From Rhabditoides inermis (taxonomy: Eukaryota > Nematoda > Chromadorea > Rhabditida > Rhabditidae), in assembly GCA_963966185.1 (NCBI GenBank), contig CAWZYM010000151.1, forward strand, positions 1,397,501-1,461,500: a stretch of DNA of 64,000 bases, read 5' to 3'. Shown here in pieces: positions 23,401 to 33,840 of the stretch. The notes beneath the pieces are model-generated. The model made no database searches. It worked only from the letters and a program-made list of their open reading frames with translations, and was not told the origin of the DNA. Positions within the stretch are counted from its first letter, which is position 1, and every line of letters begins with the position of its first letter. Position numbers and translations under genes: made by a program.

Positions 23401-24144
23401 GGGATGGAGTAACTATTGTTTCGTCAATTGTGATCAATGTTTTTTTTTTAAATTTGCGAGATTATGATGATAATAGATTAAGTTTGATCCACCCCCTCAC
23501 ACGGTCACACTTCTTGAAAGTGTGTCTAATCGAGTTGGTTTTAATATGTTTCGATTTTGAAACAATTTGTGGTATGTCAATAAATTTTCAATCAACTTCT
23601 CTTTTTCCAATATAAAATGTCTATTTTCTCATGACAGGCCATATAATGAAATTCAGGCCTTAGTTCAGTAACCTCAACTCATAATATCATATTTTCTTGT
23701 ACAGTATCCCCAATATCACATACCGTAACCTTTTGAGGATCGGCGTGGACACGATCATCTGTGGCAGTCGGCAGCAGGTGGCTGAGACAGCGAGGGACCT
23801 GCCGGACAGGATCATCCTCAGCACCGGAAAGGCGTACAGGGAGGTGAGGGGAGGGGAGGGGGGGGGGTTACTTACTCCCTATGCACGTTATGGATATGGA
23901 GTACGTACGCCTAAGTAGTGGGAGATGTAGGTGGAAGAATGTGTGATGTTGTCCTGATAGTCTTGATGGTTATGTGAACATAAGGGCACTAGAGAATTCT
24001 TATCTTATCCTAATTAATAGTCAGATATATTTTTTTCTATAATCTCTAGTTATCGCAACGCTTCCCGCGCCGCGCGCTCGACATCTGTGTGCAGGACTCG
24101 CCCGTCGATGCACTCAAGAGGTGGGGGGAGAGAGAGGGAGGGAA

Positions 24145-24179
<35 letters not shown>

Positions 24180-25586
24180 AAGGGGAAGGAGAGAGAGAGG
24201 ATGTACCTGTGCAGATTCCTGCGCGACACTCGCTGTGTGGTGAAGCAGTGCGACATCTTCAGTCGCTGCATGGTGGGGAGGGTCGTCTCTAGTCACTGTA
24301 AAACGTGGTATATTAATAGTGGTATTAATTTTGTCTCTACGACATGTCGCATTATTGGTTGATTCACATTCGTTCTGCCTTTTTGGTGAAATGTGAAACT
24401 TATTACTTATAGATCCAGATATTTTAATTTTTGAGATAGTGTTTTCACGACATTGATTTCTTTAATCTTCAAGTTTTTCATGTTCATGTAACTGAGTGTG
24501 AAGTATATTTTGACACAGTTTTATCTCACTTTTGTGTGTTATGTGCCATATCCATATAATTGAGCGTTGTTTGTTGCAGAAGTGCAACTCTGACTGTCTG
24601 ATCGTCGCCCCCTCTGTGGTTATGTTGGCTATGTGGGATGCGACAGTCGACAGATACAACGAGTTCGCCAGGGACGACTATCAGGTGAGCAACGGGGGGA
24701 GGGGGTCTATTGTAGTTTTGACTTTTGATTGTAACAGATATTTGAGGAATGGCGCTCCTGTTCTTTGGAGTAGAGGGTGTGATTTTGGTTGATTTTACAA
24801 GCGGCCTCTGATATGTAAAAGTGTTTAGGGCTACTCGTTCATTTCTTGGTGTGAGCGCATCCGCTCGTCCCGCCCGGAAGACCACGACGGCTGGCCGTGT
24901 CGTCTGATGGAGGACGAGGGAGTGCTGGGGGAGGAGAGGGACGGCGACGAGCCAGTCGCCGCCGCCGAGTGCAGCTACGGAGTCGTCATGTGGACGTGGG
25001 TACTGCAGCCATGATGCTCATGACATAACATACACGAATAGGTCAAAATAGCGAACAGCATTTGGCATGTATGTGAGTGAATACCAGTACAACGTATATA
25101 TGTATACGTTGTACCAGTATTCACTCACACACATTCTTATATATATAACGTGGCAGTTATACGCGGCAGTACCAAGGCCTTTCAAGTTATGCATTGTGCG
25201 GGTTCCCTTGTTTGTTTTTGAATGGCTACTTTGCAGATGTGGCTACGCGCGTGCTCACGACCTCTACATTCCCATCAAAGTGCAGCTCACCAAGGTACCG
25301 TTCATTGGGTATACTGTAGCTGGAATTCGTTACGGTAATGTCTTTATTTCTTTGTTGTAGGTCCCGTACGATGTTCTGTGTCGCTACAAGTTCTTCTATG
25401 TGTGCGGCGAGTGCGGACAGGTACGGAGGTGGTACTGTAGAATGAATACAGGGTACGATACTGAGGACTAGAGGGATACTGTACATTGAAATTGCAAAGT
25501 TAGTATGTGCCATATTTCAGGTTTACTGGGACGGCAGTCACCTCCGTAGCTACGCGGAGCACATGGGAAGGAAGGAGATTGTGTGA
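14474..25586 (+). CDS. mut-7: MUT-7-type 3'-5' exonuclease with Mut7-C domain
   Basis: About thirty exons. The N-terminal half (14474 to about 19200) encodes a helical region without clear motifs, as in MUT-7 and Nibbler. The DEDD exonuclease follows: motif I in IIGLDTEWS (from 19330), then LQVAVPSRAFLVDF, GFDFRNDVKVLE, LTDLVASLTGKPL and motif III in LRYAAMDAW (from 21514). A lysine-rich linker (EKPKKKKGG) leads to Mut7-C: VIVDEMLSGFGKCL (from 23286), LSQRFPRRALDIC, FSRCMKCNSDCL and the zinc-ribbon end FYVCGECGQVYWDGSHL. In C. elegans MUT-7 acts in mutator foci for RNAi and transposon silencing; fly Nibbler trims small-RNA 3' ends. Introns hold at least three transposons. The join near 15600-15680 is uncertain because the obvious acceptor gives a stop. 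Symbol rests on domain order. Confidence 0.9.
16125..16146 (+). repeat. Exon-end fragment duplicated at 17651-17672
   Basis: These 22 bases span the end of the KEKEINRFQ exon and its donor. They recur exactly at 17651-17672, after the next exon, and intron sequence beyond both copies stays similar. Confidence 0.85.
16256..17510. mobile_element. Non-autonomous DNA transposon rich in TTTCGCG motifs
   Basis: Imperfect inverted termini ataaggtatccccc (from 16262) and gggggataccctat (to 17504) are flanked by the direct repeat agtgct at 16256-16261 and 17505-17510. No transposase is seen. The interior holds many copies of tttcgcg, its complement cgcgaaa and joined palindromes such as ttttcgcgcgaaaa. 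It lies wholly inside a mut-7 intron. Confidence 0.75.
19201..19322. repeat. (GA)n tract in a mut-7 intron
   Basis: Begins at the donor gtgagagagag of one exon and fills nearly the whole intron before the exonuclease motif I exon. Confidence 0.9.
19832..20629. mobile_element. Foldback element with tRNA-like arms
   Basis: Two inverted arms of about 310 bases (19832-20143 and 20319-20629) start acaaggagtgtcgtttaggt and end with the complement, separated by about 175 bases. Each arm holds a tRNA-like segment: ggcctagtggatagagcggc as A-box region and gggttcgctctcc as a weakened B box. No coding capacity. It lies in a mut-7 intron. No convincing target duplication was found. Confidence 0.8.
21600..22149. 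mobile_element. TIR element with 8-bp duplication (hAT-like MITE)
   Basis: gaatgaat occurs at 21600-21607 and 22142-22149. Between them about 120-base inverted arms face each other, containing ttcaacaaaagcacatgcat and its complement, with a short (TG)n run near 21955. An 8-bp duplication is typical of hAT elements. It lies in a mut-7 intron. A diverged relative is at 58665-58884. Confidence 0.75.
22540..22615 (+). repeat. tRNA-derived fragment with GC-rich hairpin
   Basis: ggccgagcggttctgcgcgcc resembles the D-arm region of a Ser/Leu-type tRNA. It is followed by a perfect 9-bp hairpin gatcggcgc-ttc-gcgccgatc. No T arm follows, so it is not a functional tRNA. Likely a SINE piece in a mut-7 intron. 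Confidence 0.45.
24120..24200. repeat. (GA)n tract in a mut-7 intron
   Basis: Follows the donor after the DALKR exon and fills the intron. Confidence 0.9.
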
Positions 25587-26411
25587 AGAGGCGGAGCTAG
25601 AGTGGGCGTGGCCGAGTGCATAGTTGTCTATCCCTGTTATGATTGTTCATGTTGTTGCTATTGTGTTTTTGTTGTTGTAGGTTAATTGTTGATCATGTTT
25701 ACGTGTTTGAGAATACATAGGTATGCATTACGGCTGTCTGCCACTCTCTCTCTCTCTTTGTGAGTATTGTTTTGTTGAGGGATTGAATTTGTGTTCCGAG
25801 ATGTGTCATTGAAAGATGTTCTATCCGGATAAATGTGTGAATCGAACAAATTGTACGCGGAGACTGATTTTTTTATATGATACTAGTAATTAGAGGAAGT
25901 AGTAGCTCTCACCTGTTAGTAGCAGGTTATTTAACAAAATAAAAGGAATCGGGTAAATTAGAGAGGGTCGGACTGGCAAGCCTGAAGTGTGCGGTAATGA
26001 CGATGCAAATGTAATTGATAGCGGGTTCGGTTACACACACTCTCCTTCTCAATTTGAGTCACTTTTTCTGCAGATGGAAGAGAGAGGGAGGGAGAGAGGA
26101 GAGAGAGGCTGAGAGGCAGACAGACAGAGGAGAGAGGATTGGAACGTGTGGACTCACGGGCGGGCGCGTGCTCGATTGTTCTGAACATCTGAACTCTGCG
26201 ATAGTAGAGTGCAGACACCCCGCCCCCTCTCATCGTCTCTCCGTCTCTCTTTCTCTCTCTCTCCATCTCTCTCTCCATCTCTCTTTCTCTTTCTCTCTCT
26301 CTCTCCGTCTCTCTCTCTCTCTCTCTCTCTCTCCGTTCTGGTGAGTACCTCGTGGTCAGTGCAATGCAGCGATAGTATCTTCCATTCTTTTTTGATCCGG
26401 AAATAACCGAG
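25587..26411. other. Intergenic, mut-7 to F-box gene
   Basis: Contains GA runs near 26080-26135 and a long (CT)n tract at about 26230-26335 shortly before the F-box gene start. Nothing else recognised. Confidence 0.5.
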
Positions 26412-27543
26412 ATGCTGCGACAGTGGCTCATGTGTTTTGGTGAGTTGTTTATTTGTGCTTTGGAGAGAGAGAGAGATAGGGAGAGAGAGAGAGATAGGGA
26501 GAGAGAGAGAGAGAGAAAGAGAGACGGAGAGAGTGTGTTTTTAGGCGCATCCGCATCGAGACACCCAGCTATCCCCGTGGATTTTGAGGGTTTACCCGAG
26601 GATATTTGGATAGAGCTATTTCTTCGCTGTGATGATAGAACGATTTGTAAACTGCAGCAGGTGAATGAAAATGGAAATTTATCTTTCAAAATTCTTCTGT
26701 ATATTTAGACGTGTCAATTCTTCTGCGAAATCCTGCGATCTAGGCAGTTTTGGAAGCACAAAGCGTGTCATGAAGGTATCTTAAATTAACTGATAATTTT
26801 TAATCACAGTTGGCACTACAGGTACTACCCTCTGTCTGCCCTCAGCCGATTGGGTGCGGTTTCTCGAGGAAGAGGTATTATATATTATAAATTATAGTTT
26901 GAAACCTTGTATGTGTCTAACATGTATGTAAGTAAGTACATACTACTGTCATTGTGCGATCATTCCGTTCGCTCACTTTGCCCCTAATCTTGACCAGAAG
27001 TGCCCACTCGATCCCCTTTCTTCTCGTTGAGTCATTTTATTGCCCCATTCATCAGACGATGTGGTTAGGATGGACCGAGAATGAGCCATTAGAATAGATG
27101 TTCATTCGAGTTCTAACCTGATATCCCACGTGGTCAATGTAACATGACTGGTATTTGAAAATGAGTTTTAATGTATTTTGCAGACGGAACACAGACTCGA
27201 CTACCACCGTTTGTACCTCGGAAATGCATTTGGGAGGAATTTGATAGAGCCCGTCAAAGTGAGTTATTGTTTTCGAGTTTCCAATTTTACTTCAACTTTC
27301 ACTGCAACTGTGATATTTTGTTTTTGCGTGTCTTAAAAGCATCTTGAAAGCTTGTATCTTAAAAGCTCAAAGTGACATTTGATAAAAAAAATATCGGTCA
27401 AAATCAAAAATCGGCGGGAAAATTGTGACCGCTGACCTTGTGATCTATTGTCTCTTCTTTCACTGTCATACATGCATTCAGGTGACCACCCAGATTCAAA
27501 CAGACATAAATCACATTCACATCCGCCTGATACGAGATTTATC

Positions 27544-27592
<49 letters not shown>

Positions 27593-30281
27593 CCTCTCTG
27601 AGCAATCCGATTCGCTGTCCCACGTGAGGGTGAGTGAAGAGCGAACACGGAACGGTGTGTGACATCCCGAGAGTTCGATCTGGATTACTATTTGCAACGG
27701 TTATGATCTCGAATAGACTGTACGTCGACGAAGTGAAGGTTCGAAAAATGCACGTCTCATTTGCATATTTCCAGGAGAACGACTCTGTGGGCACACTGCA
27801 GAAACGGGGCTGGGTGTTCGAGAGTGGAGGGGATGGGTGAGTGGATATAGAATTGAGAGACAAGATCGAAAAGAGAGAAGTGCAGCACCATGATCTATGA
27901 ATCGACGATTGGTGAGAGTGAGTGCTTGGGAGACTTCGAACGTCAGTGAGATAGAGAGTGAAACAATAAGTATGCGAAACAACAGGCTGGTGGAAGTTGA
28001 ATGGAAGGTATGCTTGCAGCTTCTCTCTCGAGCATCCTCCACTGGGTGTGGAGAGGAGGGAGGACATGCCAGTCTGCCTCGCCACATCCTATGCTCTCAG
28101 CCACAGACTGCTCGAGATCGATCTGGCAAAGATTATCGATGTGAGTGTTCTAACAATTTACCAATGTTTTGGGTTAACATATCGAATACGTTTCACAGCG
28201 AGTGTTTGATGAGTGTTACCTGTAGGGTTCAATGTATACTGCCGAAGCTTTACCGAAGCTTATAACATAACATCATGATGATGCACACGCGAAGATGTAA
28301 AAAGAGTAAACAGATGTAGAGTGGCTAATCTTACACACTAAGTCAATTTGTCTATAACATCAAACGACCGAATATCATTAAAATATTAAACTTCTATGTT
28401 CAGCCGTGGCTGCTGGACCGTGTGCGGCCGAGGATCACGGTGCGGGAATGGCACTGCGCACGCAGAGAGTGCGGAGGAGAGTACACGCTCAGGGTACGGT
28501 CTTGTTGTTGTTGTTGTTTACGTGTTTGTTGACAGGCGCAGCTGCTCCGTTCGACGGAGGCGTTCGCGCGCTACGCTGACTCTCCTCGGTTCAAAGTGGA
28601 AAGAGCGGACAGCGAGATCGGAGAGGGTTAGTTTTCAGTTAAAGAAGAACTCCGGGGAAAAATAGAGTGCGGAGGGATCAGGGGAAATCATAGGCTGTGA
28701 TTACGAATCAGATAGTCAAAATTTCTATAGAAAACAAAAATTTGCATATTGAATTATTCAGTCCGAATCCTTTTTGGCAATAATATTCAAACGGGGGCGG
28801 GGCCTGATAGCCACGCCCACGTTTGCATTGTGCAATCCAACGATCAGCTGTTTGTGTGTTTTCCTTGATTTCGTTCGTTTGTTCTTGTTTTTGTTAGTTA
28901 TTTTTGTATTTAATTGATGCAATAGGTGTTTATTCATCTTTATGTGCCTTTACAACACGATAAAACAGGATTGTTCATCAATCAAACCCAACTTGCAGGT
29001 GTTTTTTTTTTGTTTCGAAATGTCTCGCTCGATTTGTGTCACGCCTTATTTTCATTGCTCCGTTGGTATATGTTATTTGTTAGCAGTATGTTTCTTATGT
29101 ATCGATGTATGGGGATGTTTTGACGACGTGCGTTTAGGTAATACGCGTTGCGTAGCAGCCGTTGCTGCACTTCATGATCGGCGCGGGCGGGGAAGCACGG
29201 ACCTCTACAATTGTCTCAAGAACTACAGGTATGAAATGAAGTAATGTTCTCAATCTGATTCACTTTCACAATGTTCATTAGTATTCGTAAATAACTGTGT
29301 TCGAAAATAGCATGTCGTTTTTGAAACGTGTATGTTCACATCGTGTCATAGTGCGTGCATAGCCTCGTTTTGTAGTGTTATTATAATTGCGTTCTGCACA
29401 TCATCATGTTTTCTTGTAGGATGAAAACGGGTGTGGCACGCTGCGCGACCGTGCGACCGTGCGAAACTGGAGGTGGAAGCGAGGCAAGGAGGCGCGCATG
29501 AGAATGAAGAAGGGTAAGTGTTTCTCATCACACGCAATGTAATTGAATTATTGCTAACGTTGTAACGTTGTTCGTTAATCTAACAAGCTCTTTTTTGACC
29601 ATGTCATTGTCTTCGATGTTGCTTATGCAGTGCGTTGCAGATCTCGACGGACCGATGGACCCAGGCGCGAGAAGGAAGAGCAGCAACATGAGACACACAA
29701 TGATTGCTATGATCTATGTAATAAACGGCGTTATGTGTGCATGATTTCGCTTCTTCATTCCCATACAATTTGGAAACCACAAAGATTCTATTTCACTGTT
29801 ACCGGCCTACTACACATACCCTCTCCTCTGTCTGTGGGGAGATGTTTTTAGTTGGAATATCTATGGATGATATAATGTAGTGGATTAGTTTTAATTAATA
29901 CGTGGTCATTATGTGTGATGTCTAATAGCGCTTATCGCGAACGGCCGCTCTCATTTTCTCACCCTGGCCTCTCTGTGCACTGCTCACTTTCGCGCCAAAA
30001 CATTGAATAGAGCGCGACCTCTGTTCACCCGGGCGACTCTTTCCCCGGAGTTCTTCTTTAATTATTATTTCTTAAAAATCACCTCCGTGTTCGCGAATTT
30101 TAGGCCCTAGTGGTCGGCCCAGAAGATCTTGAAGATATTAACCTTAAAAATTAGTTTTTCATCATTTGAGTCTATCTAAACTTTCTTTCAGGTGGTACAT
30201 GGCAGCAGACGTCGATCACATTCGAGGAGTATCCGATGGGAATGCGAAAGCTCGGAGTGCTCAGCAGTGGAAAGGTCGGCC

Positions 30282-30336
<55 letters not shown>

Positions 30337-30891
30337 CTTCGTTCTGTTCTCAAAACCTTTTTGACTTGCAACTGTGGAAATAGAAGATAAAATAATTTTC
30401 TAGGACAAAATCTTCTGGGCCGGTCACTACGGCATCAAATTCGCCAACACGGAGGTGGTCATAGAGTTCCCGGAGGAGGTGGGGAGAGAGAGGAGAGAGA
30501 GAGGGGGGGGGAAGAGGAGGAGGTCCTTTGCAGGTGCGCCTTCTCTCGCGTGACGACTTTGCCGAGTACGAGCCAGAGTTGGAGCGGACTCCCGAAATGG
30601 TGGGTGGTGGGAGGGGCAGGCTGGGAGGAGAGAGAAGTGACAAGTGAACGACGAGCATCGGTCGACCATCGAATCCACACGTCCTGTGCCTGCCTGTCCG
30701 TTCTCTCACGTTTTGCGAGTCTGCCCCCACTGCTTTCGCTGTGCATGCCTCGCTTGTCCATACTCTATATGATCTGTAGGAGTGTGTGCTTCTAGGATGA
30801 GCTGAAGGCGGTCTCACTCGGCAGGAGAAGGCTCTTCCGGATTCCTCTCTCGGCCAGGCTGGGCAGGCTGCTGGGCCGAAGAATGGGGTAG
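26412..30891 (+). CDS. F-box protein with F-box-associated (FBA) domain
   Basis: About twelve exons. The second exon (from 26545) carries the F-box: LPEDIWIELFLRCDDRTICKL, continuing QTCQFFCEILRSRQFWKHK. The FBA domain follows: FGRNLIEPVK, GWVFESGGDGWWK, VCLATSYALSHRLLEIDL, PWLLDRVRPRITVREWHC, GGEYTLRAQLL, then WQQTSITFEEYPMG and KIFWAGHYGIKFA. This is the order of the Fbxo2/6/17/27/44 group, whose FBA domain binds glycoprotein or other substrates for SCF ubiquitin ligases. The intron 28627-30189 bridges two parts of one FBA strand (EIGEG to GTWQQ), so the frame must be joined across a 1.4-kb inserted element. The final exons add a basic tail (LGRRRLFRIPLSARL). Which substrate it binds cannot be told. 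Confidence 0.87.
27545..27600. repeat. (CT)n tract in an F-box gene intron
   Basis: Long uninterrupted CT run. Confidence 0.9.
28639..30061. mobile_element. TTAA-flanked TIR element in the F-box gene
   Basis: A perfect 18-bp inverted terminal repeat, agaagaactccggggaaa at 28643-28660 and its complement at 30040-30057, is flanked on both sides by TTAA. TTAA duplication is the hallmark of piggyBac-type insertion. The inside (about 1.4 kb) has no transposase but holds a candidate small spliced gene. It accounts for most of the intron 28627-30189. Confidence 0.85.
29138..29730 (+). CDS. Candidate small spliced gene inside the TTAA element
   Basis: Three exon-like blocks with good splice sites: 29138-29228 (TRCVAAVAALHDRRGRGS), 29420-29513 (a GATG start with basic residues) and one from 29631 or 29641, followed by AATAAA at about 29719. 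Joining the first two in phase gives a frame that stops about 30 codons into the second; other phases give Arg/Lys-rich sequence (WRWKRGKEARMRMKK). I recognise no family. It may be a captured gene fragment, an old transposase exon or chance. Confidence 0.3.
30285..30342. repeat. (CT)n tract in an F-box gene intron
   Basis: Starts within a dozen bases of the donor after the LGVLSSGK exon. Confidence 0.9.
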
Positions 30892-32886
30892 ACTCTCCAT
30901 TCTACTCTCTTCTCTATATGAACTGAACGCTTGTCCATGTTAGATTGTTGTTTTATGCACGAATTGCCAGATTTCCACGTTGAATGTGCCTTATTTTAGC
31001 TAAAATATTATGCACTAAATTCAATGAATCGTATAGGAACCGGGTTCTCACATGACTGCAGTGAAACGAGTGATCGATAAAATGAATATTTATTGCAAGA
31101 ACTGGATACATAAAGTTTTCAACATTTTTTTTATTGATCAATCAAAATGAGACATCTTTTCTTACATCATGCCGCGTGAAACTAACTCCGCTTTCACCCT
31201 AATAGATTGCAAGATAGAAATTTATATTTTTATTGTACTTATTCTTACATTCGCCCTTATCGCTTTTGCATTTCCACCATCTCACCGCTGCAGTTTCCCA
31301 TATCGGATGGCGCACTTGTGGGGGGCAGGCCCACGGAAGACGCTCGCGCACTACTTGAACCCCCACTCCGATTTACACTCTACCCACACAACCCACACTC
31401 CACACTCCACACTCCACACAACACCCAAACACTACGCCCCACGGACATACCTCGCGGGCAGATCTCGGCAAACAAATGGCCCGAGGGCATTTGCGGGTGA
31501 AAGGCGATGCGGCCCGCGATAAGTGTTGATCAGCGGCAATTGACTGTGAGTTGTGAACCATCAGCCATCATTAGTCGTGGCTGTGATAGGTGATTGCGAA
31601 ATCGCTCATTTTACTGTAATTTCTTTCCATAAACAATGCGATGTGAACAGAAACACAGTTTCAAACGTCTCAGACAGATAGTTTCACGATCGTTCGCAAT
31701 GACACGACTTCTTTCACCTCCCGCCTTGTCCTTTTTTGAGAAAGTGTGCGTGTACGCTAGATCCTCGCAGCAAACAGAGAACACACCCAGCCTGGGGTGT
31801 CTGTTATTTTCGTATATCGTTCTCCATCCATTGTGCGCATCGGGCCGATACGCCGACTGATCGTTTTTATTGTCTTAGCCGGAGGCTCGCTTTCTATCGC
31901 GGGAGGAGGGCGATCGAATTTCTCTCGTTCATACCAATTGGGCGGCGTCGCGTGAATCGTTGTCCAGTCGAGACGGCTACTGTGTACTGTACTACCGTAC
32001 AACCAATCATTCGTTCTCACGACTCTCCATCTTTTCATGTTTTGCTTTAATTTCATTTTCCATTACATAGGTTCATAATTTCTATCCCTTGCAAAACTAC
32101 TTGTTTCTTACGATTAAGTGGATGAAAACATCCAACATCCAAAAACCAAAACCGTTATACCAAAACACACCCACTCATCACTCATCTCCCTTCCCAGTTG
32201 ATATCGAAAAGGAGTCTCTTGTCTCTTGATCACTTGAAATCGTGATATCGCTGCTTCAAATCGGCTTCCGAAATTGGCTCGAGTCATCAACACTCATCAA
32301 CCATACTCATTTCATCTCTGATCACTTTGGTTTTCTTTTTTTTTATAAATCTGTCCATCTCTCTGATTGCCGTCCGTGTTCACACCTAATCACTCACTGT
32401 TTGTCCTCCCTCCCTCTCTGTCTGCGCCCTCCCCTCCTCGCGCGCTCTCTCGCCTGTTTGCCGTGCGTGGGGGTGTCACTAGAAGACAGCTCGGTCACTC
32501 GCACCCCTCGGGGCTCTCATTACGCACCACCTCATTTGCATGCTTGATTTGCATGAGGCGTGATGTTCGCGCCTTCTCTTTTTGTACATACATACTTGCT
32601 CATTAGCTCTAACAATGTCATCATACCTTCACATGCAATTCTTCCACCATACAGTTCCGTTACCAGTTCAAGTTGATCCAGTCATCTAGTTCTAGTTTCT
32701 AGCTGTATCAACTTATCGAGTTCGCATTGTTTCCCGCGACCTCAATTCACCTCCAATCACTCTGATATGATTGCCACATGTTGTTTCACGAATCGCGCGC
32801 AAGTTTCAAAGAGAGAGAGGCTCGTGTCTTTTTCTCCAATCCCGCCTGCTGTCAGAACTCACCGCACCCTCAGAAAGGCTCACTTG

Positions 32887-32937
<51 letters not shown>

Positions 32938-33163
32938 GAGAGAGGGGGGGGGGAGAGAGAGAGGGAGAGAGCCGCGTAATCTCGACTGTGAGCCCCTTGT
33001 GAGCCGACACTCGCTGCGTGCTCGCTTTTTCTCGTTCTCTTTCTCGATCGCGGTCAGACTTGTCACTTCCTTCGCGCCTCCCTTCGAACGCCTTCGATTT
33101 CGGATTAGTACCGGCCCTGTTGCCCCATTCATGTTTGCTGTGTTCAGAGCTTCTGCCAGAAAG
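30892..33163. other. Intergenic, F-box to BPI gene
   Basis: About 2.3 kb without a recognised gene. A short 7-base tandem (cacactc) lies near 31380-31425 and a GA tract at about 32889-32968. Nothing else is clear. Confidence 0.5.
32889..32968. repeat. (GA)n microsatellite
   Basis: GA run with an internal poly-G stretch. Confidence 0.9.
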
Positions 33164-33791
33164 ATGCGAACATTGTTGATACTTCTTTTCGCCGGGCTAC
33201 AGGTATTAAGTCTATACGTTTATTAATGAACTATGTTTTTCGCTGACCTGAACGTGCAGCTAAGAACTCTTTTTGATTCTTGGGGCTACCGCCACATCCG
33301 GAAAACATTGTATTTCCTCGCACATCAAAACGATCAAAACCTTGCAAATCTCACAAATCTTGTTGCAGTTCTCTTCCTCGGTGATCGTTCGTGTGAACGA
33401 GTTCGGACTGCACGAGGCGGCGAACTTCACCCGACACTGGCTCCACATGGCCGTGCCCACAGCTAGGATACCCGACTTCTCCGTGCGTCCTCCCTCTGTC
33501 TCTCTGTCTCTCTCTGTCTCTCTGTGTCTTTCATTTCTCTCTGTGTCTCTCATTTCTCTCTGTGTCTTTCATCTCCTCTTTCTTTTCCTGCTGTGTAGAT
33601 AATATCTATAACTTTCTTTCTTCTACTTATAACTATAGTATAACTTTCATATTTCCAGTCGTCGTTCAACAACGCGCTAGCCAGTGGCGAGATGCGCGTC
33701 AACAATATCACGGTCGCCAAGTGAGAATCTCTCCCTATCTCTCTCTCTCCCTCTCTCTCTCTCCCTATCTCTCTCTCCCTATCTATCTCTC

Positions 33792-33840
<49 letters not shown>

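Noticed and set aside
31380..31425. Telomere-like repeat
   Set aside because: The unit is cacactc, not the nematode telomere ttaggc or its complement; only a few copies.
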